A DNA stretch of 64,000 nucleotides from Acidobacteriota bacterium (GTDB lineage Bacteria > Acidobacteriota > Terriglobia > Bryobacterales > Bryobacteraceae): assembly GCA_017307505.1 (NCBI GenBank), contig JAFKEE010000021.1, positions 93,949 through 157,948 on the forward strand. Direction: 5' to 3'. Of the stretch, positions 26,993 to 36,225 are shown one piece after another. The position numbers were made by a program, and so were the translations under genes. The notes under the pieces were generated by a model. That model was not told the DNA's origin and ran no database searches. It worked only from the letters and a program-made list of their open reading frames with translations. Positions within the stretch are counted from its first letter, which is position 1. Each line of letters starts with the position of its first letter.

Positions 26993-28003
26993 ATGTTCTC
27001 CAGTCAGCAGTTTCTGCCAGATGCCGTGATGGCGCGGCTCACCGAAGTCCGGGTCACTGACCCGGATTGCGCCTGGCGCTCGGCCCAGACCCGCCGCCGC
27101 CGGCACGGTCTCGTGAACGGGGGCAAGCTCAACATTCTGGCCGCCGATCATCCGGCCCGCCGGGTCACCAAAGTCGGAACCAATCCCATCGCCATGGCCG
27201 ACCGGCAGGACTACCTCGCCAGGATTGTCCGTGTCATGTCGGCCGAAGGCATCGACGGCCTGATGGCCACCATGGACATCCTGGAAGACCTGTTCATCCT
27301 GGATGCCCTCATCAGAAAAGCGGGCGGTACGTCGCTCGTGGATGGAAAAGTCCTCATTGGCAGCCTGAACCGGGGCGGCCTCGCGGGCTCATGTTGGGAG
27401 TTGGACGACCCGATCACGGGACCCACTCCGGCCACCTGCGCGGCATGGCACCTGGATGGAGCGAAGCTGTTGCTGCGCATCGCCGACGACGACGCCGGGT
27501 CGTTGAAGACCATGCTCGCCAGCGCGCAGGCGATCAATGAATGCAACGCTTTGCACCTGCCGATGTTCCTGGAGCCTCTGCCGGTTACCCGCAAGGACTC
27601 CGGTTGGGCCGTCCAGAAGGAACGCGAGGCCCTGGCCCGCATCGCCGGAGTGGCCTCGGCGCTGGGCGACAGCAGCCGCTACCTCTGGCTGAAACTGCCC
27701 TACTGTGAGGGGTACGAAACGGTGGCCCGGTCCACCTCGCTGCCCATCCTGCTATTAGGCGGCGAATCCGCCGGCAATCCCGCTCCGTTCCTCGGTGAAC
27801 TCGCTTCCGCCATGAAGTCTGGCCCGAACGTCCGCGGCGCCCTGGTGGGCCGGAACGTACTGTATCCCGGGGACGAGGACCCCTTGGCCATGGCCTGCGC
27901 CGTCGGCGGCATCATTCATCAAACCTGGACGGTCGACCAGGCCCTGGAATCTCTGCCGGCCAACCGCGGCCGGGCGCTCGACTCGATTTCGCAACTCTTC
28001 TGA
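26993..28003 (+). CDS. Cgl0158-type (beta/alpha)8-barrel protein, probable iol-pathway aldolase
   Basis: A 336-residue soluble protein preceded by GGAGG. The segment KLNILAADHPARRVTKVG and the barrel-like alternation (DGLMATMDILEDL, LWLKLPYCEGYE, ILLLGGESAGNP, GALVGRNVLYPG) match the protein family commonly found in actinobacterial iol clusters. Its position between iolC and iolD, and the absence of an iolJ-type or DUF2090 aldolase, suggest it cleaves 2-deoxy-5-keto-gluconate 6-phosphate to dihydroxyacetone phosphate and malonate semialdehyde. The role is inferred from pathway completeness; the family is recognised from memory. Confidence 0.78.
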   Translation: MFSSQQFLPDAVMARLTEVRVTDPDCAWRSAQTRRRRHGLVNGGKLNILAADHPARRVTKVGTNPIAMADRQDYLARIVRVMSAEGIDGLMATMDILEDLFILDALIRKAGGTSLVDGKVLIGSLNRGGLAGSCWELDDPITGPTPATCAAWHLDGAKLLLRIADDDAGSLKTMLASAQAINECNALHLPMFLEPLPVTRKDSGWAVQKEREALARIAGVASALGDSSRYLWLKLPYCEGYETVARSTSLPILLLGGESAGNPAPFLGELASAMKSGPNVRGALVGRNVLYPGDEDPLAMACAVGGIIHQTWTVDQALESLPANRGRALDSISQLF

Positions 28004-28028
28004 TCCACGCAGCTTAGGAGGTATCTTA

Positions 28029-29903
28029 ATGGAAACAAAACGATTGACGATGGGGCAGGCCCTGCTGGGCTTCCTGAAGAACCAGTACGTCGAACGCGAT
28101 GGCGTGGAAAACCGCTTTATCGAGGGCGCCTGGGGCATCTTCGGCCACGGCATCATCGCCGGCTTCGGCCAGGCGCTGCAGCAGAATCCGGACTTCCCCT
28201 ATTACATGTGCCGGAATGAGCAGGCTGCCGTGCACATCGCCACGGCCTTCGCAAAATCACGGATGCGCCTGTCGACCTTCGCCTGCCTCTCGTCGATCGG
28301 GCCCGGCGCCACGAACATGATCACCGGCGCCGCCACTGCCACCATCAACCGGATCCCGGTCCTCCTGCTGCCCGGCGACATCTTTGCCCGCCGGAACGTG
28401 GCTCCGGTGCTCCAGCAGATTGAATCCGAGCAGGGACAGGACTTTTCCGTCAACGATTGCTTCAAGCCGGTATCCCGGTACTGGGACCGCATCAGCCGGC
28501 CCGATCAACTGCCCTGTTCCGTGGTGGAGGCAATGCGTGTCCTGACATCTCCGGTGCACACCGGCGCGGTGGTCCTCGCCCTGCCCCAGGATGTCCAGGC
28601 CGAAGCCTGGGACTACCCGGTGGAGATGTTCGAGAAGCGCGTCTGGCACATCCCTCGGCCCGTGCCGGAACTGGTTATGCTGGCCCGCGCCACGGAGTGG
28701 ATTCGCAGTGCGAAACGGCCCATCATCGTGGCCGGCGGCGGCGTCCTCTACAGCATCGCCAGCGGAGCACTGGCCCGCTTCGCGGAACGAACGGGAATCC
28801 CGGTGGGCGAAACGCAGGCCGGCAAGGGTTCCCTGCCCTACGACCATCCGCAAAACCTCGGGGCGATCGGCGTGACAGGCACGCCCGGCGCGAACATCGC
28901 CGCCCGGGAAGCCGACCTCGTCATCGCAATTGGAACGCGGCTCAGCGACTTCACCACGGCCTCCAAGACCGCCTTCCAGAACCCGAACGTCCGGTTTATC
29001 AACCTGAATGTGGCCGAGTTCGATGCCTTCAAACACGCCGGGTTGCCGCTGATTGCCGACGCCCGCGTGGGCCTGGAGCAACTCGATGCCGCCGTGAACG
29101 GCTATGCCGTCGATGCGGACTATTCGGCCGCGATCGCTCAGTGGAAGGCGCGGTGGGAAGAAGAGACCGACAGGATCTACAACATCCAGCACGGTCCGCC
29201 CATCAGCCAGGGCGAAGTGGTGGGCGCTGTCGCCAGGGTGGCACAACCCAACGACGTCGTACTGAATGCAGCGGGCAGCCTGCCCGGCGACCTGCACAAG
29301 CTGTGGCGGACGAGCAAACCCGGCGGATACCACATGGAGTACGGCTACTCCTGCATGGGGTATGAGATCGCCGGCGGTTTGGGCGTCAAGATGGCGGATC
29401 CTTCCCGGGAAGTGTACGTCATGGTGGGCGACGCTTCGTTCCTGATGATGTCGTCAGAAATCGCGACCTCGGTGCAGGAAGGCTACAAGCTGAACATCAT
29501 TGTTCTCGACAACCACGGCTACTCCAGCATCGGCGGGCTCTCCAAGGCGATCGGCTCAGGCGGCTTTGGGACGAACTACCGCTGCCGGACCGAGAGCGGC
29601 AGCCTGGACGGCGAGAACGTTCCAGTCGATTTCGCGGCATTGTGTTCCGGCCTGGGCGCCCGTACCGTACGGGTCACCACTCGGGCCGAACTGGAAAAGG
29701 CACTGGCCGAAATGCGCACGCACACAACTACGACGGCCGTGGTGGTCGAGGTCGACAAAGAAATGCGCGTGCCCGGTTACGAATCGTGGTGGGACGTGCA
29801 GATTGCGGAAGTCTCGGAGATTGAGAGCGTCCGCCAGGCCAGAGCCGAGTACGAACAGGCAGTCAGGAAAGAGCGGCGCCACGAGATCGCCGCGCCCAGG
29901 TAA
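28029..29903 (+). CDS. iolD: 3D-(3,5/4)-trihydroxycyclohexane-1,2-dione acylhydrolase IolD
   Basis: A 624-residue thiamine-diphosphate enzyme with a strong ribosome site (AGGAGGT). It opens the cyclohexane ring of the diketo-inositol intermediate to give 5-deoxy-glucuronate. The ThDP-activating Glu lies in CRNEQAAVHIATAFAK, the central domain holds IIVAGGGVLYS, and the ThDP/Mg motif is VMVGDASFLMMSSEIATSVQEGYKLNIIVLDNHGYSSIG. The N-terminal LTMGQALLGFLKNQYVERDGVENRFIEGAWGIFGHG is diagnostic of IolD. The next gene begins 7 bp after the stop. Confidence 0.95.
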   Translation: METKRLTMGQALLGFLKNQYVERDGVENRFIEGAWGIFGHGIIAGFGQALQQNPDFPYYMCRNEQAAVHIATAFAKSRMRLSTFACLSSIGPGATNMITGAATATINRIPVLLLPGDIFARRNVAPVLQQIESEQGQDFSVNDCFKPVSRYWDRISRPDQLPCSVVEAMRVLTSPVHTGAVVLALPQDVQAEAWDYPVEMFEKRVWHIPRPVPELVMLARATEWIRSAKRPIIVAGGGVLYSIASGALARFAERTGIPVGETQAGKGSLPYDHPQNLGAIGVTGTPGANIAAREADLVIAIGTRLSDFTTASKTAFQNPNVRFINLNVAEFDAFKHAGLPLIADARVGLEQLDAAVNGYAVDADYSAAIAQWKARWEEETDRIYNIQHGPPISQGEVVGAVARVAQPNDVVLNAAGSLPGDLHKLWRTSKPGGYHMEYGYSCMGYEIAGGLGVKMADPSREVYVMVGDASFLMMSSEIATSVQEGYKLNIIVLDNHGYSSIGGLSKAIGSGGFGTNYRCRTESGSLDGENVPVDFAALCSGLGARTVRVTTRAELEKALAEMRTHTTTTAVVVEVDKEMRVPGYESWWDVQIAEVSEIESVRQARAEYEQAVRKERRHEIAAPR

Positions 29904-29910
29904 AGAATCC

Positions 29911-31386
29911 ATGGCAACCAAAGAAATTCTGAACTACATCGGCGGAGCGTGGCTGCGCCCCGTCTCCGGCGCGGGACTGCCGGTGATCAATCCGGCCACC
30001 GGCGAGACGCTCGCCGTTTCCCCGGAAGGCTCGCAGGCCGACGTGGAAGCCGCGGTCCAGGCCGCGGCGGCCGCCTTCCCGGAATGGCGCGCCGTGCCTC
30101 CGGCCGAGCGCATCCAGTACCTTTTCAAGTTCAAGCAGCTTTTGGAAGAGCACTTCGACGAGATCGCCCGGATCGTCACGATTGAGAACGGCAAGACCCT
30201 GGCGGAAGCGCGCGGCGAACTGCGGCGCGGCGTGGAGAACGTGGAAGTGGCCTGCGGGATTCCGATCCTGATGCAGGGTTACAACCTGGAAGACGTTGCC
30301 CGCGGCATTGATGAGCTGATGTTCCGCCAGCCGCTGGGCGTCGTGGCCGCCATCACGCCTTTCAACTTCCCGGCGATGATCCCGCTATGGTTCCTGCCCT
30401 ACGCGATCGCCTGCGGCAACACCTTCATCCTGAAGCCGGCCGATCGCGTGCCGTTGTCGATGATTCGCATCATGGAGCTTCTGCATGAAACGGGACTGCC
30501 GGCCGGTGTGGTCAATCTGGTGAACGGCGGCAAAGCGGCCGTCGATGCCCTGTTGGACCACCCGCAAGTTCCGGCGATCAGCTTTGTCGGTTCCACCCCC
30601 GTGGCCCGCTACATCTACGCCCGAGCCTCGGCCAACGGCAAACGAGTGCAGTGCCAGGGTGGCGCAAAGAATCACGTCGTCGTCCTGCCCGATGCCGAAC
30701 CGGAGACGACGACGCAGATCATCGCCGACAGTGCCTATGGCTGCGCCGGGCAGCGCTGCCTCGCCGTGTCAGTCGCTGTAACGGTGGGCGACGCCCAGCA
30801 GTGGTTCCGGGATTCCATCACGAAAACCGCCGCTTCGATGAAGATCGGCGACGGGCTGGCGCAGGGCGTCCAAATGGGCCCGGTGATCTCGCAGGCCAGC
30901 CGGAAGAGGATTGAAGGGCTCATCACTACCGGGACACAGCAGGGAGCGAAAGCCGCCGTCGACGGACGCGAGGCCGTAGCCGCTGGATTGGAGAGTGGCA
31001 GTTTTGTCGGTCCCACCGTTTTGGACGGAGTGCCGGCAGGCGGCGATCTGGCGGAAACCGAAATCTTCGGACCCGTCCTCAGCCTCATTCACGCCGGCGA
31101 TGTCGACGAAGCAATGGCGATCATTGCGAAGAACTCCTACGGCAACGCGTCCTCGATTTTCACCTCCAGCGGAGCCGCGGCGCGCAAGTTCCGCAATCAG
31201 ATTCCTACCGGGAACGTGGGGGTGAACATCGGAGTTGCGGCCCCGATGGCCTACTTCCCGTTCAGCGGTTGGAAGGGCAGCTTCCTGGGTGTCCTGCACG
31301 CGCAGGGACGCGATGCGGTGGAGTTCTACACGGACAAGAAGGTCGTGATCGAACGCTGGCCCCGGGAGTGGAGCAGAAAGTTCTAG
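29911..31386 (+). CDS. iolA: CoA-acylating (methyl)malonate-semialdehyde dehydrogenase IolA/MmsA
   Basis: A 491-residue NAD-dependent aldehyde dehydrogenase. The ATG at 29911 follows iolD by 7 bp; the frame stays open upstream but overlaps iolD and is not credible. The Rossmann part includes AAITPFNFPAMIPLWFLPYAIA, the glycine motif is FVGSTPVA, and the catalytic thiol is Cys283 in GCAGQRCLAVS. The segments ITPFNFPAMIP and FFPFSG-like YFPFSGWKGS are typical of MmsA/IolA. It turns malonate semialdehyde into acetyl-CoA and carbon dioxide, completing the pathway. Confidence 0.94.
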   Translation: MATKEILNYIGGAWLRPVSGAGLPVINPATGETLAVSPEGSQADVEAAVQAAAAAFPEWRAVPPAERIQYLFKFKQLLEEHFDEIARIVTIENGKTLAEARGELRRGVENVEVACGIPILMQGYNLEDVARGIDELMFRQPLGVVAAITPFNFPAMIPLWFLPYAIACGNTFILKPADRVPLSMIRIMELLHETGLPAGVVNLVNGGKAAVDALLDHPQVPAISFVGSTPVARYIYARASANGKRVQCQGGAKNHVVVLPDAEPETTTQIIADSAYGCAGQRCLAVSVAVTVGDAQQWFRDSITKTAASMKIGDGLAQGVQMGPVISQASRKRIEGLITTGTQQGAKAAVDGREAVAAGLESGSFVGPTVLDGVPAGGDLAETEIFGPVLSLIHAGDVDEAMAIIAKNSYGNASSIFTSSGAAARKFRNQIPTGNVGVNIGVAAPMAYFPFSGWKGSFLGVLHAQGRDAVEFYTDKKVVIERWPREWSRKF

Positions 31387-31398
31387 AGGTAAGTCACA

Positions 31399-32325
31399 GT
31401 GGCAATCCTGAAGGTAGGAAACGCCCCCTGTTCCTGGGGCACCCTTGAATTCGAATCGGCCAAAGGCGAGCAGATCGGTTACAGCCGCATGCTGGATGAG
31501 CTGGCGGCTACGGGCTATACCGGCACCGAACTGGGCGACTGGGGCTACATGCCTACGGATCCGCCGGTGCTCTCCGCCGAGTTGGAACGGCGCGGCCTGG
31601 CGATGCTGGGCGCGTTCGTCCCGGTCGCCATGAAATACCGGGCCGCGCATGCCCCCGGTGTCGCGGCGGCGGTCAAGACCGCGAAGCTGCTGGCGGCGGT
31701 GGGCACGGATCCGAAGCCGTTCCTCGTCCTGGCCGATGACAACGGGTCAGTGCCGGAGCGGACACAAAACGCAGGCCGTGTCACACCGCAGATGGAGCTG
31801 ACCCGAGAAGAATGGCAGGTCTTTGCGGAAGGTGCGAACCTGGTGGCCCGCACCGTGCTGGCCGAGACCGGCTTGCGCACCGTATTTCACCATCACTGCG
31901 CGGGGTACGTCGAGACACCGCACGAGATCGCCCGCTTTCTTGAGTTGACTGACCCGGAAGCCATCGGCCTGGTGTTCGACACGGGCCACTACGCCTACGG
32001 CGCGGGCAGCGCGGACGTGGTGGCCGGGTTGCAGCGCTTCAAGGACCGCATCTGGTATGTCCACTTCAAAGACTGCCAGCCCGAGGTCGCGGCCCAGGCT
32101 CGGGTCCAGGGTTGGGATTACTTCCAGGCCCTGCGGAACGGTGTCTTCTGCGAACTGGGTCAGGGCTGCGTCGATTTCCCGGCCGCCCTGCGCTGGCTGA
32201 AGCAGGCGGGCTACGACGGCTACACGCTGGTGGAGCAGGACGTTCTGCCGGGCATGGGCGCTCCGGCGGAAAGCGCCCGCCGCAACCGCGAATACCTGCG
32301 CTCCATCGAATCCAATTTCGCCTAG
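31399..32325 (+). CDS. iolE: Inosose dehydratase IolE
   Basis: A 308-residue sugar-isomerase-type TIM barrel from a GTG preceded by GAGGTAAG. The N-terminus [15 protein letters not shown] and the metal-ligand regions ([46 protein letters not shown]) match IolE/AP-endonuclease-2-family enzymes. It dehydrates scyllo-inosose (2-keto-myo-inositol) to the diketone used by IolD. It sits between iolA and iolG with gaps of 12 bp on both sides. Confidence 0.93.
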   Translation: MAILKVGNAPCSWGTLEFESAKGEQIGYSRMLDELAATGYTGTELGDWGYMPTDPPVLSAELERRGLAMLGAFVPVAMKYRAAHAPGVAAAVKTAKLLAAVGTDPKPFLVLADDNGSVPERTQNAGRVTPQMELTREEWQVFAEGANLVARTVLAETGLRTVFHHHCAGYVETPHEIARFLELTDPEAIGLVFDTGHYAYGAGSADVVAGLQRFKDRIWYVHFKDCQPEVAAQARVQGWDYFQALRNGVFCELGQGCVDFPAALRWLKQAGYDGYTLVEQDVLPGMGAPAESARRNREYLRSIESNFA

Positions 32326-32337
32326 GAAGGAAAGGCC

Positions 32338-33369
32338 ATGATGAAAAGACTCAATATCGGCATAATCGGTGCGGGGCGCATCGGAAAGGTCCACGCCGAA
32401 TCGCTGGCCTTCCGTATCCCGGAAGCGAATCCGGAAGTGATCACGGACGTGAACCAGCCGGCCGCGCAGGAGGCAATGGAGCGCTTCGGGATCCCCAGGA
32501 TAGCCGCCTCAGCGGGGGAAGTTCTGTCGGACCCCGGTATCGACGCGGTGCTCATTTGCTCCTCGACGAACACCCACGCCGATCTGATCGTGGAGGCCGC
32601 TAAGGCGGGCAAGCACATCTTCTGCGAAAAGCCGGTGGATCACAGTCTGGAAAAGATCGATCGGGCTTTGGACGCGGTGGCTCAGGCAGGCGTGAAGCTC
32701 CAGATCGGCTTCAACCGGCGCTTCGATTCCAATTTTGCGCGCGTGCGGACGGCAGTGGCCAACGGCGAAATTGGGACACCCCAGATGGTGCATATCATCA
32801 GCCGTGATCCCGCGCCGCCGCCTCCCTGGTATGTGAAGGTTTCCGGTGGGATGTTCCTGGACATGACCATCCACGACTTCGACATGGCCCGGTTCCTGAT
32901 CCAGGACGAGGTGGAAGAGGTCTACACCGCGGCGGGTGTCATGGTGGATCCGGCCATCGGCGCCGAAGGCGATGTGGATACCGCTGTGATTACCCTGCGG
33001 TTCCGCAACGGAGTGATCGGCACGATCGATAACAGCCGCAAGGCGGTCTACGGATACGACCAGCGGGTGGAAGTGTTCGGCAGCGCGGGTTCGATCGCAA
33101 GCGCCAACCGGTATGCGAACCAGACGGTGCTGAGCACGGCAGAGTCGATCCACCAGGATCTGCCGATGAACTTCTTCATGGACCGCTATACCGAGAGCTT
33201 CGTCAGCGAATTGCGGTGCTTTGTGCAGGCAGTGTTGGAAGACAAGCCGACTCCTGTGACGGGCATCGACGGCCGGATCCCGGTAGTGATGGCCCTGGCG
33301 GCAAGAAAGTCGTATGACGAACGCCGTCCGGTGCGTCTGGAAGAGGTGGATTCGTTGGCGCACGCATAA
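32338..33369 (+). CDS. iolG: Inositol 2-dehydrogenase IolG (Gfo/Idh/MocA family)
   Basis: A 343-residue NAD-dependent dehydrogenase; two adjacent ATG codons follow AAGGAAAGG. The Rossmann motif is IGIIGAGRIGKVHAES, the family lysine lies in HIFCEKPVDHSLEK, and the active-site helix is GGMFLDMTIHDFDMARFL, with DxxxH-type residues as in characterised IolG. It oxidises myo-inositol to scyllo-inosose, the first step. It is the last gene of the operon, and the nested hairpin region begins about 25 bp after its stop. Confidence 0.94.
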   Translation: MMKRLNIGIIGAGRIGKVHAESLAFRIPEANPEVITDVNQPAAQEAMERFGIPRIAASAGEVLSDPGIDAVLICSSTNTHADLIVEAAKAGKHIFCEKPVDHSLEKIDRALDAVAQAGVKLQIGFNRRFDSNFARVRTAVANGEIGTPQMVHIISRDPAPPPPWYVKVSGGMFLDMTIHDFDMARFLIQDEVEEVYTAAGVMVDPAIGAEGDVDTAVITLRFRNGVIGTIDNSRKAVYGYDQRVEVFGSAGSIASANRYANQTVLSTAESIHQDLPMNFFMDRYTESFVSELRCFVQAVLEDKPTPVTGIDGRIPVVMALAARKSYDERRPVRLEEVDSLAHA

Positions 33370-33393
33370 TACGCGGAGCGCCTTCCGCCGAGC

Positions 33394-33460
33394 GGGGACG
33401 GCGTTTGGGTTCCGGAGCGCTGCACGCAGCCGGCTCCGGAACAGGGGGTGCGCCGTCCCC
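33394..33460. repeat. Nested double inverted repeat after the inositol operon
   Basis: An outer pair GGGGACGGCG (33394-33403)/CGCCGTCCCC (33451-33460) encloses an inner pair GTTCCGGAGC (33409-33418)/GCTCCGGAAC (33433-33442). Both stems are 10 bp and perfect, giving a long two-tier hairpin in either strand. No T-tract follows, so it is not a classic terminator. It could protect the iol mRNA end, act as a bidirectional terminator between iolG and the convergent esterase gene, or be a dispersed palindromic repeat. The rest of 33370-33654 holds no gene that I can support. Confidence 0.7.
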
Positions 33461-33654
33461 TGGGGTGCCTGATTGGGCGAGTAAGTTCCTTTACAACTGG
33501 GACGACGGGCGAGGTTGGACTACCTCAGGCAAGCGCGCCGTACAGACGCTTCCGCGTCACACACTATGAAGCCTCACGCCGGTGATTGACCCACCTTTTG
33601 CCAGCCGGGATTTTCCACGCCCGGTCCTCTGCTGTGGCTTACTGAGAATGAAAG

Positions 33655-34797
33655 CTACTTCGCGCTGTTGATGGGATACCCCTGCCACACATACTCGAGC
33701 GCCTGCGGCAAAGTCTGCATCTTCACGGCCCGATCAGTGTGCCCCGCATTGCGCGCGAACACGAACTGATAGTGGTAGCCCTTAGCCGCCAGCACCCGAG
33801 CCATATTTTCATTGGCCAGCACCCAGTCGTGCATGTTGTCGCGCATGACGTTCGCATTCAGATTGTCGCGGTCGCCCACTTCCATCCATAGCCGGATCGG
33901 CTTCGGCGGGCTGTTGGGAATCAGACGCTCGTGAAACTCCCACGCGCCATGCGGAATCTCGGGATTCGAGGGCCACTGCTGATTCACATAGGTTCCGGAG
34001 TACGTCAGCACGCGATGGTAGAGTTCCGGATGATACCAGGCCATGATCAGCGCGCACGATCCACCGGAACTGCCGCCCATAGTGGCGCGGCCTTCGGGAT
34101 CCTTCGTCAGCTTGACGTTGAACCGGCTTTCCACCTGCGGCAACACTTCGGACTCAACGAACTCCGCGTAGAGGCCCGACATCGTGTCGTACTCGAGCCC
34201 GCGCTGGCTGCCCTGCGCATCCCCTCCGCCATTGCTGATGGAGATCGCGATCATCACAGGAACACGCCGCTGCGCGATGAGATTGTCCAGCGCGGTAAAG
34301 AGCATCTTGTCCGGACCATCGGCGCCGACAATGAAAGGCGCGGCGGTGCCCGGGACATACTGCTTCGGCACATAGACGGTGACACGGCGCGAATACGGCG
34401 CAGGATGGCTGGTGGTGACGATCATCTTCGCCGGATCGTTGGGATCCGCCTTGCCGAAGGTGCCGGGCTCGCGCATGATGCCAGGGTAGATCTTGCTGTC
34501 CTTCGACTCCATGACGAACTCGGAAACCGTGCCCTGCGGCACGCCCTCCTGCACCGACATCTCCGGAGCGGGATTGTGAGTGGGCCCCAGGATGAAATTG
34601 CCGTCGACATTGATGGGCGCATTGCGGCCATCGATGAGTTCGGTCGCGGTGACGTAGCCGGGCGAGTGCGGATCGCGCGTAGGCGGCGTCGGACGAGGCG
34701 GCCGGGCTGGCGCCGGGGCGGGCGGCGTTTGGGCCGGGCTCCAGGTGGAACTGATCGAGAGACCGGACAGCAAGGCAATGCTGAGCAGACGGGACAT
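33655..34797 (-). CDS. Secreted esterase, esterase-D/ferulic-acid-esterase-like family
   Basis: A 380-residue protein. The ATG at 34797 is preferred because a GAGGGGG ribosome site lies upstream and a signal peptide follows. A proline-rich linker (residues ~24-42) leads to the catalytic domain. The nucleophile is Ser244 in MGGSSGGSCALIMAW, and the likely catalytic His is in RNAGHTDRAV near the C-terminus. This matches the putative-esterase (PF00756-type) family, which cuts ester decorations from plant polysaccharides or other acyl esters. It is convergent with the inositol operon and downstream of the sugar permease on the same strand, so it may share that transcript. Confidence 0.85.
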   Translation of the reverse strand: MSRLLSIALLSGLSISSTWSPAQTPPAPAPARPPRPTPPTRDPHSPGYVTATELIDGRNAPINVDGNFILGPTHNPAPEMSVQEGVPQGTVSEFVMESKDSKIYPGIMREPGTFGKADPNDPAKMIVTTSHPAPYSRRVTVYVPKQYVPGTAAPFIVGADGPDKMLFTALDNLIAQRRVPVMIAISISNGGGDAQGSQRGLEYDTMSGLYAEFVESEVLPQVESRFNVKLTKDPEGRATMGGSSGGSCALIMAWYHPELYHRVLTYSGTYVNQQWPSNPEIPHGAWEFHERLIPNSPPKPIRLWMEVGDRDNLNANVMRDNMHDWVLANENMARVLAAKGYHYQFVFARNAGHTDRAVKMQTLPQALEYVWQGYPINSAK

Positions 34798-34922
34798 CGG
34801 AACCCCCTCTATATCGGGAAGAATTGGAGCGCCGCGGGCGAGACCGCACACGGCCGGCTGCGGACCACCAGACCAGCGGGCGGCACTGCTTCACCCGCTG
34901 CTCCGGAAACAACTGCACCAGC

Positions 34923-36221
34923 TTAAGAGAACTTCGTGCGGCGCCACAAGAGCAGGCCGCAGACGATCAGGAATGCGAGCGTCGCCACACTCAGGATGCC
35001 CATCCAGATCGGATTGGCCTCGATGGGCGCCCGTTCGGCATTGATCCCCAGGTAAACGAACATGCCCAGGGCGGCGACCGCCACCAGGGCCTCCCACCAG
35101 TGACGCTTCGGCTCTTTCAATGCGAGAACGTCTTCTCCGCGCATGCAGCGTTCGACTTTCTCCCGATCCATGCCATAGCGCTCGCACTCCCGCTCCATGG
35201 CGCTGTCCCAGGAGGTGTGCTCGGATTCAGGCGCCTCGGCGAAGCTGATGGCGGCCGCTCCGGCAATCATGATGAGCGAACCGACAACCACCAGGACCTG
35301 GGCCGTCGTCGACTGTCCGGCCAGCTCTCCAAACACAAGAGCGCCCCAGGCGAGTCCCCAGAGCTGGTTCGTATTCGAGAGCGGGATGCCGCGTCCGATG
35401 CCGATGTACTTGGCCGCGTATTGCTGGAAGAGGTCACCTAGGACCCAGCAGAAGCCGCCCAGGAAGAGCCAGAACATAACAGGCTTGGCCTTGCTGAGAT
35501 CGGCCGCCACCTGATCGTACCCGCCGCCGAAAATCAGCGCCAGCGCGAAGACCGTCCCAAGTTCGCCGAAGGTAAAGACAGTGACGAAGGATAGCGGGTT
35601 CATGCCGCTGATGTAGGCTTTGCGGTAAGGGATGTACATGGTGCCCCAGAGCAGGCCCGCGCCCAGAGCAGCGGCGATGCCCAGCGCGGCTGCGCCCTGA
35701 GGGCCGGTGCTTGTCTGGTGCGAAGTGGCCAATGCCAGTACACAGGCACCCACGACTATGCCGGCCGCGCCGCCAAGAACTTTCATCCATTGTTGTGCGC
35801 CGGAGTTCTTCAATTCATTGAACAGCAGCCAGCCCCAGAACAGGCCGACGAGGCTGTTGGTGTTCCAGAGCGGAAAGGCGATGGAGAGGCCGACGTTCTT
35901 GATGGCGAATACCGTGAGCGTGTTGGCCACGGCCCACAGCATGCCCGCGAGGATCGCCCAGACCATCAGGTGCTTCTTCTCTTTGAGGTCCATCCAGATG
36001 TAGCCGGTGCCCTTGAGAAGCATAGGGACGGTCCAGCGGGCGACAAAGACTCCGGCCACCATGCCCAGCGAGATGATGAAGGGCGAGAAGCCCGCCGTCA
36101 CCAGTTTGGTGGGCGCTTCAGCCGCCCCCAGCCACGCGCCTGCGCCAAATCCGCAGGAGACACCCAGCCAGTGCAGGGTGCGGGCGGAATGCTGAACAGC
36201 GGAACCCGATTTGTTCGCCAT
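34923..36221 (-). CDS. GRP/DMT-superfamily sugar permease with C-terminal extension
   Basis: A 432-residue polytopic protein with an ATG at 36221 and GAGG seven bases upstream. About ten hydrophobic helices occupy residues 15-335, with motifs of the glucose/ribose porter class (IAFPLWNTNSLVGLFWGWLLFNEL and, as its internal repeat, GIPLSNTNQLWGLAWGALVFGEL). The family's usual ten-helix core then continues into a charged cytoplasmic segment (~340-385, SWDSAMERECERYGMDREKVERCMRGED) and two extra membrane helices. That extension is unusual. It is likely a proton-coupled sugar or polyol importer. A 33-residue membrane peptide is encoded 4 bp upstream, so the two are coupled. Confidence 0.85.
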   Translation of the reverse strand: MANKSGSAVQHSARTLHWLGVSCGFGAGAWLGAAEAPTKLVTAGFSPFIISLGMVAGVFVARWTVPMLLKGTGYIWMDLKEKKHLMVWAILAGMLWAVANTLTVFAIKNVGLSIAFPLWNTNSLVGLFWGWLLFNELKNSGAQQWMKVLGGAAGIVVGACVLALATSHQTSTGPQGAAALGIAAALGAGLLWGTMYIPYRKAYISGMNPLSFVTVFTFGELGTVFALALIFGGGYDQVAADLSKAKPVMFWLFLGGFCWVLGDLFQQYAAKYIGIGRGIPLSNTNQLWGLAWGALVFGELAGQSTTAQVLVVVGSLIMIAGAAAISFAEAPESEHTSWDSAMERECERYGMDREKVERCMRGEDVLALKEPKRHWWEALVAVAALGMFVYLGINAERAPIEANPIWMGILSVATLAFLIVCGLLLWRRTKFS

Positions 36222-36225
36222 CACC

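Noticed and set aside
29500-29910. N-terminal extension of the IolA dehydrogenase into iolD
   Set aside because: The frame is open, but the region encodes IolD in another frame, and the dehydrogenase fold begins right after the ATG at 29911.
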